Part shown: positions 34,038 to 42,938 of the stretch, in pieces
How the letters are laid out: the number at the start of each line of letters is the position of its first letter
Numbering within the stretch: position 1 is the stretch's first letter
Origin: Porticoccus litoralis
GTDB lineage: Bacteria; Pseudomonadota; Gammaproteobacteria; Pseudomonadales; Porticoccaceae
NCBI RefSeq assembly: GCF_030676955.1
Contig: NZ_JAUUUU010000001.1
Span: 62,001 to 126,000 of the forward strand
Direction: 5' to 3'
DNA length: 64,000 nt
The notes under the pieces: model-generated
Told to the model about the DNA's origin: nothing
The model's input: only the letters and a program-made list of their open reading frames with translations
The model's database searches: none
Program-made: the position numbers and the translations under genes

Positions 34038-35192
34038 ATGTACAGCAATGAAAACTCAACTGGCGCCTTCCACGCTCACTCGCCAATGGAAGCAGAGGTA
34101 TTTAAGCCATTGCTTACCTGCGCCCAAGGAAAGTTGTTTGATGACCACCCCTTTGCCAGCCCTATTGCCCTGAATCTATTTTTCCCCAATGAGCCCTATC
34201 CTGACTATGTCGACTTGCTCACTCGTGAGATTGGTTTTTACGCAAAACATTTCCAGCATCGACGTCTGACAAAAATATGGTTTCGCGGCAAACCGCTGTT
34301 GACCATGAAAGCTGGCGAACTAGCCGAACTGGCTTTTTATACTCACCAGCTTTTTTCCAGAGAGCCAGGCGGCTCAGAAGAATATGGGTTTGAGTGCCAG
34401 CCAAGCGATATTACTCCGGGCAATCTTGCCTTGATGAAGGGTCTGCGTTTCAACCATCTGACCTTTTCCCTGAATACATCCCTGCCACCCAAAAAGCAGA
34501 AAATCTCACAGATTCTGTCACTCATCGATGAATATGATTTCCAGGAGTGTCGTTACCGAATCGATATCGCAAATACTGACCCGGATACTCTCATCTGCTG
34601 GCTCGATACGCTGATAACCCATCTTCCACGCATGATTGAAATACAGGGCCTCGATGAGATGGACGGTTCTGTAACACTGGCATCACTTGCAGATCATTTC
34701 AGTGTTCAGGGATATCACCTATTGGGGGACCGTTTTTTTGTTCCTGCTGATCACATGCTGTTATCGCTTAAGAAACAATCAGACCTGCAATATACACCTT
34801 GGGGTTTATGCCAACGTCAATTGGGCGACTGGCTGGGTGTCGGGGTTGATGCTTTAGGAAAACTGGGTAGTGGTTATTATCAGAACCACTTGTCATCACA
34901 CCAATACCGCGATGCCATTCGCAACAATCAGCTCCCCATCAGTTTCAGCGCCTCCTACGCTGAAGGCCATGAAAAGACCCTAGCTTGGAAACTGGTTGAC
35001 CAGCTCCTTTGCTATCACTGTCTGCCCGAACAATCCATCACGGCTACAGCCAGGATTTCTGAAAACATCCACGAGGTAATAGCAAAAGCGGAGAAACTGG
35101 CTTGGTTAAACCGGCATAAAAATGCCCTGATACTGGCGGAAAACGGCCTGAACCATCTGACACAATTCTGCCAGGAACTACAGAGCCTCTGA
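34038..35192 (+). CDS. HemN-like protein lacking the radical-SAM cysteines
   Basis: A 384-residue relative of oxygen-independent coproporphyrinogen III dehydrogenase (HemN). The HemN-type barrel pattern (YVDLLTREIGFYAKHF, LTKIWFRG) and the C-terminal domain (LGVGVDALGKLGSGYYQN) are clear. However, after LNLFFP (residues 45-50) about 25 residues that should hold CxxxCxxC are missing, and the SAM GGGTP motif reads RGKPLL. It therefore cannot be a normal radical-SAM enzyme. The frame is intact, with an AAGGGA ribosome site, so it is likely a repurposed paralogue rather than a pseudogene. It lies 84 bp upstream of fnr, where Pseudomonas has hemN. Confidence 0.85.
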   Translation: MYSNENSTGAFHAHSPMEAEVFKPLLTCAQGKLFDDHPFASPIALNLFFPNEPYPDYVDLLTREIGFYAKHFQHRRLTKIWFRGKPLLTMKAGELAELAFYTHQLFSREPGGSEEYGFECQPSDITPGNLALMKGLRFNHLTFSLNTSLPPKKQKISQILSLIDEYDFQECRYRIDIANTDPDTLICWLDTLITHLPRMIEIQGLDEMDGSVTLASLADHFSVQGYHLLGDRFFVPADHMLLSLKKQSDLQYTPWGLCQRQLGDWLGVGVDALGKLGSGYYQNHLSSHQYRDAIRNNQLPISFSASYAEGHEKTLAWKLVDQLLCYHCLPEQSITATARISENIHEVIAKAEKLAWLNRHKNALILAENGLNHLTQFCQELQSL

Positions 35193-35217
35193 GACAACCC
35201 CTCAAACTTTCATCCAG

Positions 35218-35246
35218 ATGACCTATAGGGTAATCAGCTATATAAT
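35218..35246 (+). promoter_or_regulatory. Putative sigma-70 promoter of fnr
   Basis: ATGACC (35218-35223), 17 nt, and a consensus TATAAT (35241-35246). It lies between the HemN-like gene and fnr. Confidence 0.6.
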
Positions 35247-35276
35247 CCCTGGCTAATACCACACGTGATCATTTCC

Positions 35277-35990
35277 ATGGATGCAAAGTGCCCACACAAT
35301 AGTGAAGTAAATTGTGGCGATTGCCGCATGAATGCTCTCTGTTTGCCATTAGCCCTTCAAGCAAAGGAAGTAGAGCGCCTCGATGAAATTGTTCAGCGCG
35401 GCCGTCCACTTCAACGCGACAATCACATATACAGGGCTGGCGAAGAGTTCCGCTCTGTTTATGCAGTGCGCAGCGGCTCTATCAAAAGCTATACCGTTAG
35501 CAATGATGGTGTTGAACAAGTCACCGGCTTCCATCTTCCTGGTGAAATTTTCGGTATGGACGGCATCGGTCAAAATCGCTATACCAACTCTGCCACCGCC
35601 ATGGAAACATCATCTGTCTGTGAGATTCCCTTTAATCGGCTGCAAGAGTTGAGTATCGCCATTCCTACCCTGCAACGACATTTTTTCCAACTAATGAGCA
35701 TGGAAATCACCAACGACCAGCACCTGATCACCCTGCTCAGCAAAAACAGCGCCGAAGAGCGTGTGGCAACGCTGTTGATTAGTATTTCCAACCGCAATCT
35801 GCGTCGCAAGCTATCCCCTACACGCTTCCGTCTCCCTATGTCGCGAGCGGACATCGGTAACTACCTTGGCCTGACCGTCGAAACGGTTAGCCGGGTGTTT
35901 GGCCGTTTCCAGAAACAGGACATGCTACTGGTGGACAAGAAAGAAATTGAAGTACTTGATCTGGAAAAACTGAGGCAGCTTGCCAACTGA
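35277..35990 (+). CDS. fnr: FNR/ANR oxygen-sensing transcriptional regulator
   Basis: A 237-residue CRP/FNR-family regulator. From ATG 35277, Cys13, Cys16 and Cys22 reproduce the C-x2-C-x5-C spacing of E. coli FNR, and a fourth Cys lies in SSVCEIPF, so the [4Fe-4S] sensing cluster should form. The cNMP-binding fold (YRAGEEFRSVYAVRSGSIKSY) and the helix-turn-helix RADIGNYLGLTVETVSRVFGRF follow. A GTG four codons upstream is an alternative start. A strong terminator ends the gene. Likely targets nearby include ompW. Confidence 0.95.
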   Translation: MDAKCPHNSEVNCGDCRMNALCLPLALQAKEVERLDEIVQRGRPLQRDNHIYRAGEEFRSVYAVRSGSIKSYTVSNDGVEQVTGFHLPGEIFGMDGIGQNRYTNSATAMETSSVCEIPFNRLQELSIAIPTLQRHFFQLMSMEITNDQHLITLLSKNSAEERVATLLISISNRNLRRKLSPTRFRLPMSRADIGNYLGLTVETVSRVFGRFQKQDMLLVDKKEIEVLDLEKLRQLAN

Positions 35991-36000
35991 ATACTTCAAC

Positions 36001-36031
36001 AAAAAAGCCGGGCATCTGCCCGGCTTTTTTT
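36001..36031. terminator. Bidirectional terminator between fnr and ompW
   Basis: A6-GCCGGGCA-TC-TGCCCGGC-T7: a strong GC stem with A and T tracts, serving the convergent fnr and ompW genes. Confidence 0.88.
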
Positions 36032-36046
36032 GTCTACAAGACTGAC

Positions 36047-36742
36047 TTAAAATTTGTAACCAACACCAATCATATAAACCCAAGGATCGATATCCACCTC
36101 GGTCTTAACTACACCAGCAGCAGTATCGATTTTGGCATCAGTATCGATATCAAGATACCAAACACTGGCGTTAATCAACCAATGTTCATTAATCATATAA
36201 TCCATACCTGCTTGGAAAGCTAACCCCCAGGAAGCATCCAATTCCATGCTTCCGTGGCCCAAAAGAGTTTCGAGTTCACTATCCACTTCTTCATCAAAGA
36301 AATTGGTGTAGTTGATACCGGCACCGATGTAGGGCTGGAATTTAGAATCAGACGCCATCGGGAAGTACTGCAGGGTCAATGTTGGTGGCAGGTGCTTAGT
36401 TGAGCCCGCATCCACTTTGCCGGCACCTATGCCTGTGAGGTCAGCTTTGATGTCGTGCTCAAAGGGGGTAGCCGCCAAGAGGCCAAGACCCAAATGATCG
36501 GTAAGCATATAAGTGAAGGTAATACCCAGCTGAGTATCATCATCAACTTCAACCTCTGTGCCAGGTAATGTTGCACCGTCAAGCTTGAGAGCATCGCTAT
36601 CATCATTTGGATCAACGTTAGCTGCACCAGCACGCACAATAAAATCGCCCGGCTCATAAGCCATGGCCGCTGTTGCTCCCATCAACAAAGAGCCCGCCAA
36701 AACTGTATTAATGGCCAGTGATAATACTTTTTGCTTTTTCAT
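36047..36742 (-). CDS. ompW: Outer membrane protein OmpW
   Basis: A 231-residue eight-stranded beta-barrel. The signal peptide (about 1-28) ends at AMAYEPG. Typical OmpW sequence follows: GDFIVRAGAANVDPND, TFTYMLTDHLGLGLLAATPFEHDI, LPPTLTLQYFPM, FQPYIGAGINYTNFF, and the terminal aromatic VYMIGVGYKF needed for barrel assembly. Two FNR-like boxes and a well-placed -10 lie upstream, so control by the adjacent fnr product is likely. E. coli ompW is also FNR-controlled. Confidence 0.94.
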   Translation of the reverse strand: MKKQKVLSLAINTVLAGSLLMGATAAMAYEPGDFIVRAGAANVDPNDDSDALKLDGATLPGTEVEVDDDTQLGITFTYMLTDHLGLGLLAATPFEHDIKADLTGIGAGKVDAGSTKHLPPTLTLQYFPMASDSKFQPYIGAGINYTNFFDEEVDSELETLLGHGSMELDASWGLAFQAGMDYMINEHWLINASVWYLDIDTDAKIDTAAGVVKTEVDIDPWVYMIGVGYKF

Positions 36743-36781
36743 TTACTTTCTCCCGTGGGGTAACACCTAAAACATGGGAGT

Positions 36782-36823
36782 AGTAAATCAGCTTGGGTAC
36801 TTACCGAACTTGATCTGGATTAA
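36782..36823 (-). promoter_or_regulatory. FNR-type box and -10 of the ompW promoter
   Basis: TTGAT-CTGG-ATTAA (36810-36823) has one mismatch to the FNR consensus TTGATNNNNATCAA. On the minus strand a TTTACT -10 candidate lies at 36787-36782, about 32 bp from the box centre. That is the geometry of a class II FNR-activated promoter (box centred near -41.5). Confidence 0.65.
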
Positions 36824-36841
36824 GTAAATGAGGCCACCCAA

Positions 36842-36855
36842 TTGAGCTAGATCAA
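36842..36855 (-). promoter_or_regulatory. Second, upstream FNR-like box
   Basis: TTGAG-CTAG-ATCAA has one mismatch to the FNR consensus. It is centred 32 bp upstream of the first box and overlaps the last bases of the DUF4399 gene. Confidence 0.5.
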
Positions 36856-37274
36856 TTGACAGTGATTGTCACCAGTTCCGACAACACTGGGGGGTTGTGG
36901 GGGATATGGTGATGGTCTCCAAGAAGCAGCTGCAGTGTATGTTTACCCGGAGCCAACTCAATAGTCACCTCGGTCTGCCCACCCCCAAAATGCTTGTGAT
37001 GATCATCGGCCGGTATCGGGCTATCCATTGCCGGCAGCTCTGCCACATCAATCAATAGGTGGTGGTGACCGGTTTTAGCTTTTTCAACGCCCGCTGGTGC
37101 CACACCAATGCCACTGAGACCAAATTGCACGGTAACCGGACTGGTGACCGTTGCCCCGTCGGCTGGTGAAATAATATAAGCCTTGGCAGCCTCAGGCGCG
37201 GGAGTTTCACCGGCCATCAGCAGCGGAGATACGGCAATTGCCGCAGTTATCATGAGTGTTTTGACAAATTTCAT
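36852..37274 (-). CDS. DUF4399 periplasmic protein
   Basis: A 140-residue exported protein. ATG 37274 (GAGGAAAACC upstream) gives the signal peptide MKFVKTLMITAAIAVSPLLM; the longer upstream frame overlapping bolA is rejected. The mature part matches DUF4399: YIISPADGATVTSPVTVQFG, then GHHHLLID, DDHHKHFGGGQ and LLLGDHHHIPH. The His-rich clusters suggest metal binding (inference). It lies between bolA and ompW on the same strand. Confidence 0.87.
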   Translation of the reverse strand: MKFVKTLMITAAIAVSPLLMAGETPAPEAAKAYIISPADGATVTSPVTVQFGLSGIGVAPAGVEKAKTGHHHLLIDVAELPAMDSPIPADDHHKHFGGGQTEVTIELAPGKHTLQLLLGDHHHIPHNPPVLSELVTITVN

Positions 37275-37360
37275 GGTTTTCCTCAGATTGTTGTATTGAT
37301 TATTGCTCACTACTTTACACAAGAATTTTCGCCTGATCAGCTTGTCAGGGAAAAGGCATA

Positions 37361-37675
37361 TCAGCCTGACTTGCCACCCCCCAGGCACTGGGGTGAATCA
37401 GGCGCCTGGGCACGTGCAGCCCATTCACCAGGTAAGTAAGTATGCAATGCCAGAGCGTGAACCCCCGCGTCCAACTCATCACCCAGCAGGCGATAGACCT
37501 GTTGGTGACGCTGCACTTGTCTCTGTCCCTCAAAAGCACTGGTGACAATCACCAGCTTGAAATGGGTTTCGGAATTGGGTGGCACGGAATGCATATGGCT
37601 CTCATTGATCACCTCAAGATGATCCGGGCTAAGTGCCCGCTGTATTTTGTCTTCAATCGTTTGCTTAACGCTCAT
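37361..37675 (-). CDS. bolA: BolA-family protein
   Basis: A 104-residue BolA-domain protein. It has the class II-like fold segment INESHMHSVPPNSETHFKLVIVTSAFEG, the RHQQVYRLLGDEL helix and the conserved HALALHTYLPGEW ending. BolA proteins act with monothiol glutaredoxins in Fe-S trafficking or as regulators of envelope shape. GAGG precedes ATG 37675 loosely. A second copy of this family could exist elsewhere (for example ibaG). Confidence 0.92.
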   Translation of the reverse strand: MSVKQTIEDKIQRALSPDHLEVINESHMHSVPPNSETHFKLVIVTSAFEGQRQVQRHQQVYRLLGDELDAGVHALALHTYLPGEWAARAQAPDSPQCLGGGKSG

Positions 37676-37696
37676 CGTTACCTCTTTTGTACAACC

Positions 37697-38866
37697 TTAA
37701 CCGCCTACTAGCGTGATCATAACACCGGCGGCTACTGCAGAGCCGATAACCCCTGCCACATTAGGACCCATGGCATGCATCAGCAGGTAATTGTGCGGAT
37801 CTGATTGCAATCCCATTTTATTGGAAACCCGCGCAGCCATGGGTACGGCTGACACACCTGCTGAACCGATCAGGGGGTTGATGGGATGTTTGCTCAACAG
37901 ATTCATCACCTTGGCCATAAGCACACCCGCTGCCGTACCAATGGCAAAAGCAACAATTCCCAACAGCAGAATCCCCAGGGTTTCCGCATTGAGGAATTTT
38001 TCAGCACTCATCTTCGAGCCTACCCCCAACCCCAGAAAGATCGTCACCGTGTTGATCAGGGCATTCTGGGCAGTATCACTGAGGCGTGCCACCACACCAC
38101 ACTCCCGCATCAGGTTCCCCAGACAGAACATACCCAACAGCGGCGCGGCGCTGGGTAGCAGCAGGGCTACCAGGATCAGTAGGATCAGCGGAAAAATGAT
38201 TTTTTCACGCTGGGAAACGGGACGGAGCTGCTCCATGCGGATGGCGCGTTCTTTTTTCGTAGTGAGCAGTTTCATAATGGGCGGTTGAATGATGGGTACC
38301 AGCGCCATGTAGGAATAGGCCGCCACAGCGATGGCTCCCAATAAATCTGGCGATAACAGGCTCGTTACGTAAATGGCCGTCGGTCCGTCCGCCCCGCCGA
38401 TAATGCCGATGGATGCCGCATCCCTCAGGCTAAACTCGAGAACCCCAAAGTGACTGAGGCCGATGGCACCCAATACCGTGGCAAAAATACCAACCTGGGC
38501 TGCCGCCCCCAAAAACAACGTTTTTGGGTTAGCCAACATGGGACCGAAGTCCGTCATCGCCCCCACGCCCATGAAAATCAGTAATGGAAAAATACCGGTG
38601 GCAATACCCGCTTCGTAGATGTAGTACAACAATCCACCGGGTTGTTGCATATGCCCGAGGGCATCATAAACAGGCGCTGTATCAAAGCCCGCTCCGGGAA
38701 TATTGACCAGCACTGTACCAAAACCGATTGGCACCAGTAACAGTGGCTCAAACCCCCGCCGAATGGCCAAGTAAAGCAATAACAGCCCCACCAGTATCAT
38801 GATGCCCTGCCCCGGGGACAGTTGGCCAACCCCAGAATCCAGCCACAAGTTGTTTAATCGTTCCAT
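37697..38866 (-). CDS. oadB: Na+-pumping oxaloacetate decarboxylase beta subunit OadB
   Basis: The membrane subunit that decarboxylates carboxybiotin and exports Na+. About nine to ten membrane helices are seen over 389 residues. Family motifs include GVGAMTDFGPMLANP, SIGIIGGADGPTAIYV, and the C-terminal HAMGPNVAGVIGSAVAAG. The chosen start, ATG 38866 (MERLNNLWLDSG), is inside a longer frame that has no support. The order oadG-oadA-oadB is standard. Confidence 0.94.
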   Translation of the reverse strand: MERLNNLWLDSGVGQLSPGQGIMILVGLLLLYLAIRRGFEPLLLVPIGFGTVLVNIPGAGFDTAPVYDALGHMQQPGGLLYYIYEAGIATGIFPLLIFMGVGAMTDFGPMLANPKTLFLGAAAQVGIFATVLGAIGLSHFGVLEFSLRDAASIGIIGGADGPTAIYVTSLLSPDLLGAIAVAAYSYMALVPIIQPPIMKLLTTKKERAIRMEQLRPVSQREKIIFPLILLILVALLLPSAAPLLGMFCLGNLMRECGVVARLSDTAQNALINTVTIFLGLGVGSKMSAEKFLNAETLGILLLGIVAFAIGTAAGVLMAKVMNLLSKHPINPLIGSAGVSAVPMAARVSNKMGLQSDPHNYLLMHAMGPNVAGVIGSAVAAGVMITLVGG

Positions 38867-38925
38867 CTCAATGTTTCCCGGAAACCAGAGGTTGCAACTC
38901 AACAACGCTTAACACGCAACACCAT

Positions 38926-40695
38926 TCACGCGAGGGTAACAAGACAGTCACCGACAGCCACGGAGTCACCAGCTTTTACCAACACTTCGGCAACCACGCC
39001 ATCCCGGGTGGCACTGACCGTAGTCTCCATTTTCATTGCTTCCAGCACCAGTAATGCTTCCCCGCTCGCAACCTGCTGCCCCGGAGAAACCAGTACCCGA
39101 ATGATGGCACCAGCCAATGGAGCCTTGACCAGATCGGCGGTCTGTCCACCACCAGACATATCGCCAGCATGGCCGACAGGTACAATGCCCGATATATCGC
39201 CACCCTCAGCAACAACCACGGTATAACTCACACCTTCCAGAGTGACGGTATAGGTGGCTTCGCCCTCACAGGCTTTTTGCTTTCCGGTAGCTTCGGTCAG
39301 CTCTAGTTCAAAGGCTTCGGGATCCCCCCTGTTTTGTAAAAACCGCAGGCCTGCCTGGGGAAACAGGGCATAGATCAGCACATCTTCCACCCGGCGTTCA
39401 CCCTCAACAATCTCTGTGTTGCTCTCTTCTACTGCAACTAGTAACTCACTGGTCAGATTGTCTAGCTCTGGAGATAGCAGATCTGCCGGGCGGCAGGTGA
39501 TCGGGTCATCGCCATCCAGAACGCGTGCCTGTAACTCCACATTCACGGCTGCTGGCGTGGCCCCGTATTCACCCCGCAATACACCACAGGTTTCCTTGGA
39601 TATGGTTTTGTAACGTTCACCACTGAGGACGTTAATCACTGCCTGACTGCCGACAATCTGCGACGTAGGCGTTACCAGTGGGATATATCCCAAGTCCTCC
39701 CTGACACGGGGGATTTCCTGTAAAACCTCATCAAATCGATCCTCTGCACCCTGTTCGCGCAGCTGGCTCTCCATATTGGTGAGCATGCCGCCAGGTACCT
39801 GGGCCAGCAGGATGCGTGAATCCACCCCACGCAGGGATCCTTCAAAAGACGCATATTTCTTTCGCACCTGCCTGAAATAAGCTGCGATTTCTTCCAGCTC
39901 CCGAATATCGATGCCCGTCTGCCTCATGGTGCCGTTAAAAATTTCAACAATAGATTCTGTGGGTGAATGCCCATAGGTCATCGACATCGAGGAAATGGCT
40001 GTGTCGACATTATCTACCCCAGCTTCCACGCATTTAACAATGGTCGCCGTGGACAGGCCGGTGGTGGCATGACAGTGCAGGTGGATAGGGATATCGCAAC
40101 TTTGCTTGAGTCGGGTGACCAACTGAAGCCCCACATAGGGCTTCAACAAGCCGGCCATATCCTTGATACAGATAGAATCTGCACCCATATCTTCAATCGC
40201 CCGCCCCATATCGACCCAGTGATCTAGTGTATGCACCGGACTGACCGTGTAGGAAATAGTCCCCTGGGCGTGTTTGCCCTGTTGCTTCACAGCACCGACA
40301 GCGGTTGTCAGGTTGCGCAAGTCGTTCATGGCATCAAACACACGGAACACATCTATTCCGTTGAACGCTGCCCTCTCAACAAATTTTTCCACCACATCAT
40401 CAGCATAATGGCGATAACCGAGAATATTCTGACCACGAAGTAGCATCTGTTGAGGGGTATTGGGCATCGCCCGTTTCAGCTCTCGAAGTCGATCCCAGGG
40501 ATCTTCCCCCAAGTAGCGTATACAGGCATCAAAGGTAGCCCCACCCCAGGTCTCCAGTGACCAGAAGCCAACTCGATCAAGCTTTTCAGCAATAGGCAGC
40601 ATATCGTCAATACGCAGACGCGTAGCAAATAACGACTGATGTGCATCCCTTAATACCAGTTCTGTGATGCCCAACGGCTTCGATTGCTCTGACAT
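38926..40695 (-). CDS. oadA: Oxaloacetate decarboxylase alpha subunit OadA
   Basis: A 589-residue soluble subunit. The HMGL-like carboxyltransferase barrel holds DAHQSLFATRLR, the metal-binding HLHCHATTG and the AGLLKPY lysine region. A C-terminal biotinyl domain carries EAMKMET, the biotinylated lysine. A Pro/Ala-rich linker is replaced here by a short Gly-rich linker. It transfers CO2 from oxaloacetate to biotin for OadB. Confidence 0.95.
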   Translation of the reverse strand: MSEQSKPLGITELVLRDAHQSLFATRLRIDDMLPIAEKLDRVGFWSLETWGGATFDACIRYLGEDPWDRLRELKRAMPNTPQQMLLRGQNILGYRHYADDVVEKFVERAAFNGIDVFRVFDAMNDLRNLTTAVGAVKQQGKHAQGTISYTVSPVHTLDHWVDMGRAIEDMGADSICIKDMAGLLKPYVGLQLVTRLKQSCDIPIHLHCHATTGLSTATIVKCVEAGVDNVDTAISSMSMTYGHSPTESIVEIFNGTMRQTGIDIRELEEIAAYFRQVRKKYASFEGSLRGVDSRILLAQVPGGMLTNMESQLREQGAEDRFDEVLQEIPRVREDLGYIPLVTPTSQIVGSQAVINVLSGERYKTISKETCGVLRGEYGATPAAVNVELQARVLDGDDPITCRPADLLSPELDNLTSELLVAVEESNTEIVEGERRVEDVLIYALFPQAGLRFLQNRGDPEAFELELTEATGKQKACEGEATYTVTLEGVSYTVVVAEGGDISGIVPVGHAGDMSGGGQTADLVKAPLAGAIIRVLVSPGQQVASGEALLVLEAMKMETTVSATRDGVVAEVLVKAGDSVAVGDCLVTLA

Positions 40696-40741
40696 GAAAA
40701 CCGGCCCTCAGTAATACTGTTTTTCAGATGTTGACATGGTG

Positions 40742-40975
40742 TCAGTGTCGACGATGCTGATTAATGGCCTGCTGAATGATGGCCAGCACCCGTTCATCCA
40801 CTGCGCTGACATTCTGTTGTGTTAAAGCCTGTGGCTCGTCAACGGTTGGAGAAAAGTGTTTGATCAGCGTCGACATTAAGACCGTGACAGCAACCAGCAA
40901 GGTCAAAAAAACAATGACTGTTCCCATCCCGTAGAGCAACAGGCTCAACCCTTCTTGCAAAAGTGGCTCATTCAT
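40742..40975 (-). CDS. oadG: Oxaloacetate decarboxylase gamma subunit OadG
   Basis: A 77-residue single-pass membrane protein: one helix (about residues 13-36), then a charged cytoplasmic tail ending NQHRRH, as expected for the zinc-binding, complex-assembling gamma subunit. It is the first gene of oadGAB and is divergent from argS. Confidence 0.88.
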   Translation of the reverse strand: MNEPLLQEGLSLLLYGMGTVIVFLTLLVAVTVLMSTLIKHFSPTVDEPQALTQQNVSAVDERVLAIIQQAINQHRRH

Positions 40976-41146
40976 CCATTACCCCTGATCCTGGCGGCAG
41001 TTTCCCACAACTGAAATGCCGGGAATGCCAATCAACTGACTATACTGGCGGCGCCCTGTTGCATCAATAATAGCAACTGCACTGGCATTTTACGTTTGGG
41101 AGACTACAATCGCGCTTTCCCTTTCGATATCACGTCTGTTCTGCTT

Positions 41147-42883
41147 ATGACTATCAAAGCCCTGCTTGAACAACGGGTCCTGGCTGCTATGTCTGCAGCC
41201 GGAATTCCGAGCACCTGCCCCGCTAACATCACTGTCAGCACACGCCCTGAATTCGGTGACTTTCAGGCCAACGGCGCCATGGCGGCGGCCAAGCAGCTTA
41301 AATCCAATCCCCGAGAACTGGCCTCACAGATTATTGAACACCTCGACCTGTCAGGGATTGCCGGTAACGTGGAAATCGCGGGCCCGGGATTTATCAACAT
41401 CCACCTCTCCAATGAATTTGTATCGGCACAGCTTCAACAGCTGCGTAACGATCAATACTTGGGGGTAGAAATTCCACCAGCCCAGACCATTGTCGTCGAT
41501 TACTCTTCCCCCAACCTCGCCAAGGAAATGCATGTGGGGCACCTGCGTAGCACCATCATCGGTGATGCTGTGGCCCGCACACTGGAGTTTCTTGGCCACC
41601 AGGTAATCCGCCAGAACCACATGGGCGATTGGGGTACACAGTTTGGCATGCTGATCGCTGAGCTTGAGGAGCACCTCGGTGAAGGTGAAAGGCCCGAACT
41701 GGCACTGGGTGACCTGGAAGTATTTTATCAGCAGGCCAAAAAACACTTTGACGACGACCCGGCCTTCGCGGAAAAAGCTCGTAACTACGTGGTGAAACTA
41801 CAGTCGGGAGACGAGCACTGCCGTGCGTTATGGCAGCAGTTTATCGATATTTCTGTGGCCCACAGCGAAGCTGTTTACGAGTGCCTGAATGTCACCCTGA
41901 AGCATACGGATATTCGCCCGGAAAGCGCCTATAACGACGACCTGGCCAATGTTGTCGCCGATTTGCAGAGACTACAACTGGCGGTAGAAGACCAGGGAGC
42001 CCAAGTGGTTTTTCTGGAAGAGCTGGCGGATAAAAAAGGCAACCCCAGCCCAGTGATTATTCAGAAGTCTGGTGGCGGCTACCTCTATGCCACGACGGAC
42101 CTGGCCGCCCTGCGCTTTCGCAGTCGTCAATTGCACGCCGATCGTATCCTCTACTTTATTGATGCCCGGCAATCCCTGCACATGAAGCAGGTCTTCACAC
42201 TGGCCAAAAAAGCCGGCTTCGTCGCTGATGAGGTATCGCTGGAACACCACCCTTTTGGCACCATGATGGGCAAGGACGGCAAACCGTTTAAAACCCGCAG
42301 CGGCGGCACGGTAAAGCTCACCGACCTGTTACAGGAAGCCGTGGAGCGGGCGTGCAAGCTGGTGAAAGAAAAGAATCCGCAGCTGTCCGACGTGGAAATC
42401 GCGCCAATTGGCCGCAAAGTCGGCATCGGTGCAGTGAAATATGCTGATCTCAGCAAAACCCGCACCAATGATTATATTTTTGACTGGGATGCGATGCTGA
42501 GCTTTGAGGGCAATACCGCCCCCTACCTGCAGTATGCCTATACCCGAATACGCAGTATTTTCCGTCGTGCCGGACTGGAACAGGCCGCCATCAACAGCCA
42601 AATCAGCATCGCGGCACCCCATGAAAAGTTGCTCTCCATGCAGCTGTTGCAGTTTGGCCAGGTGCTCGATCAATTGGCCCGCGAAGCACACCCCCATGTG
42701 TTATGTAACTACCTGTATGAACTGGCCAGCCATTTTATGGCGTTCTACGAACACTGCCCGATCCTCAAAGAGGATGTCGCTGAAGCTACCCGTGAAAGCC
42801 GTTTGGCTATTGCTCACCTGACCGCTGACATCATGTGCAGAGGACTGGATTTACTGGGCATTGAGGTCATGGAGCAGATGTAG
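41147..42883 (+). CDS. argS: Arginyl-tRNA synthetase
   Basis: A 578-residue class I synthetase. The HIGH motif appears as HVGHLRSTIIGD, with MGDWGTQFGMLI nearby. The KMSK loop is replaced by a non-canonical sequence around FKTRSGGTVKLTDLL, as is usual for many ArgRS. The C-terminal DALR anticodon domain includes QLLQFGQVLDQLAREAHPH. ATG 41147 is chosen from the family N-terminus; no clear ribosome site is seen. Confidence 0.96.
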   Translation: MTIKALLEQRVLAAMSAAGIPSTCPANITVSTRPEFGDFQANGAMAAAKQLKSNPRELASQIIEHLDLSGIAGNVEIAGPGFINIHLSNEFVSAQLQQLRNDQYLGVEIPPAQTIVVDYSSPNLAKEMHVGHLRSTIIGDAVARTLEFLGHQVIRQNHMGDWGTQFGMLIAELEEHLGEGERPELALGDLEVFYQQAKKHFDDDPAFAEKARNYVVKLQSGDEHCRALWQQFIDISVAHSEAVYECLNVTLKHTDIRPESAYNDDLANVVADLQRLQLAVEDQGAQVVFLEELADKKGNPSPVIIQKSGGGYLYATTDLAALRFRSRQLHADRILYFIDARQSLHMKQVFTLAKKAGFVADEVSLEHHPFGTMMGKDGKPFKTRSGGTVKLTDLLQEAVERACKLVKEKNPQLSDVEIAPIGRKVGIGAVKYADLSKTRTNDYIFDWDAMLSFEGNTAPYLQYAYTRIRSIFRRAGLEQAAINSQISIAAPHEKLLSMQLLQFGQVLDQLAREAHPHVLCNYLYELASHFMAFYEHCPILKEDVAEATRESRLAIAHLTADIMCRGLDLLGIEVMEQM

Positions 42884-42938
42884 ACCTGACCAGGCTGCGG
42901 GCAATTGTTCGCCAAAGGGTTTTGACTCTTTCCGGTAC

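Noticed and set aside
33802..34173. 123-codon plus-strand frame bridging msrA and the HemN-like gene
   Set aside because: It overlaps both genes out of frame, has no recognisable domain and no ribosome site.
34038..35192. Calling this gene a functional hemN
   Set aside because: The CxxxCxxC loop and the GGGTP motif are missing, so coproporphyrinogen dehydrogenase activity is not supported.
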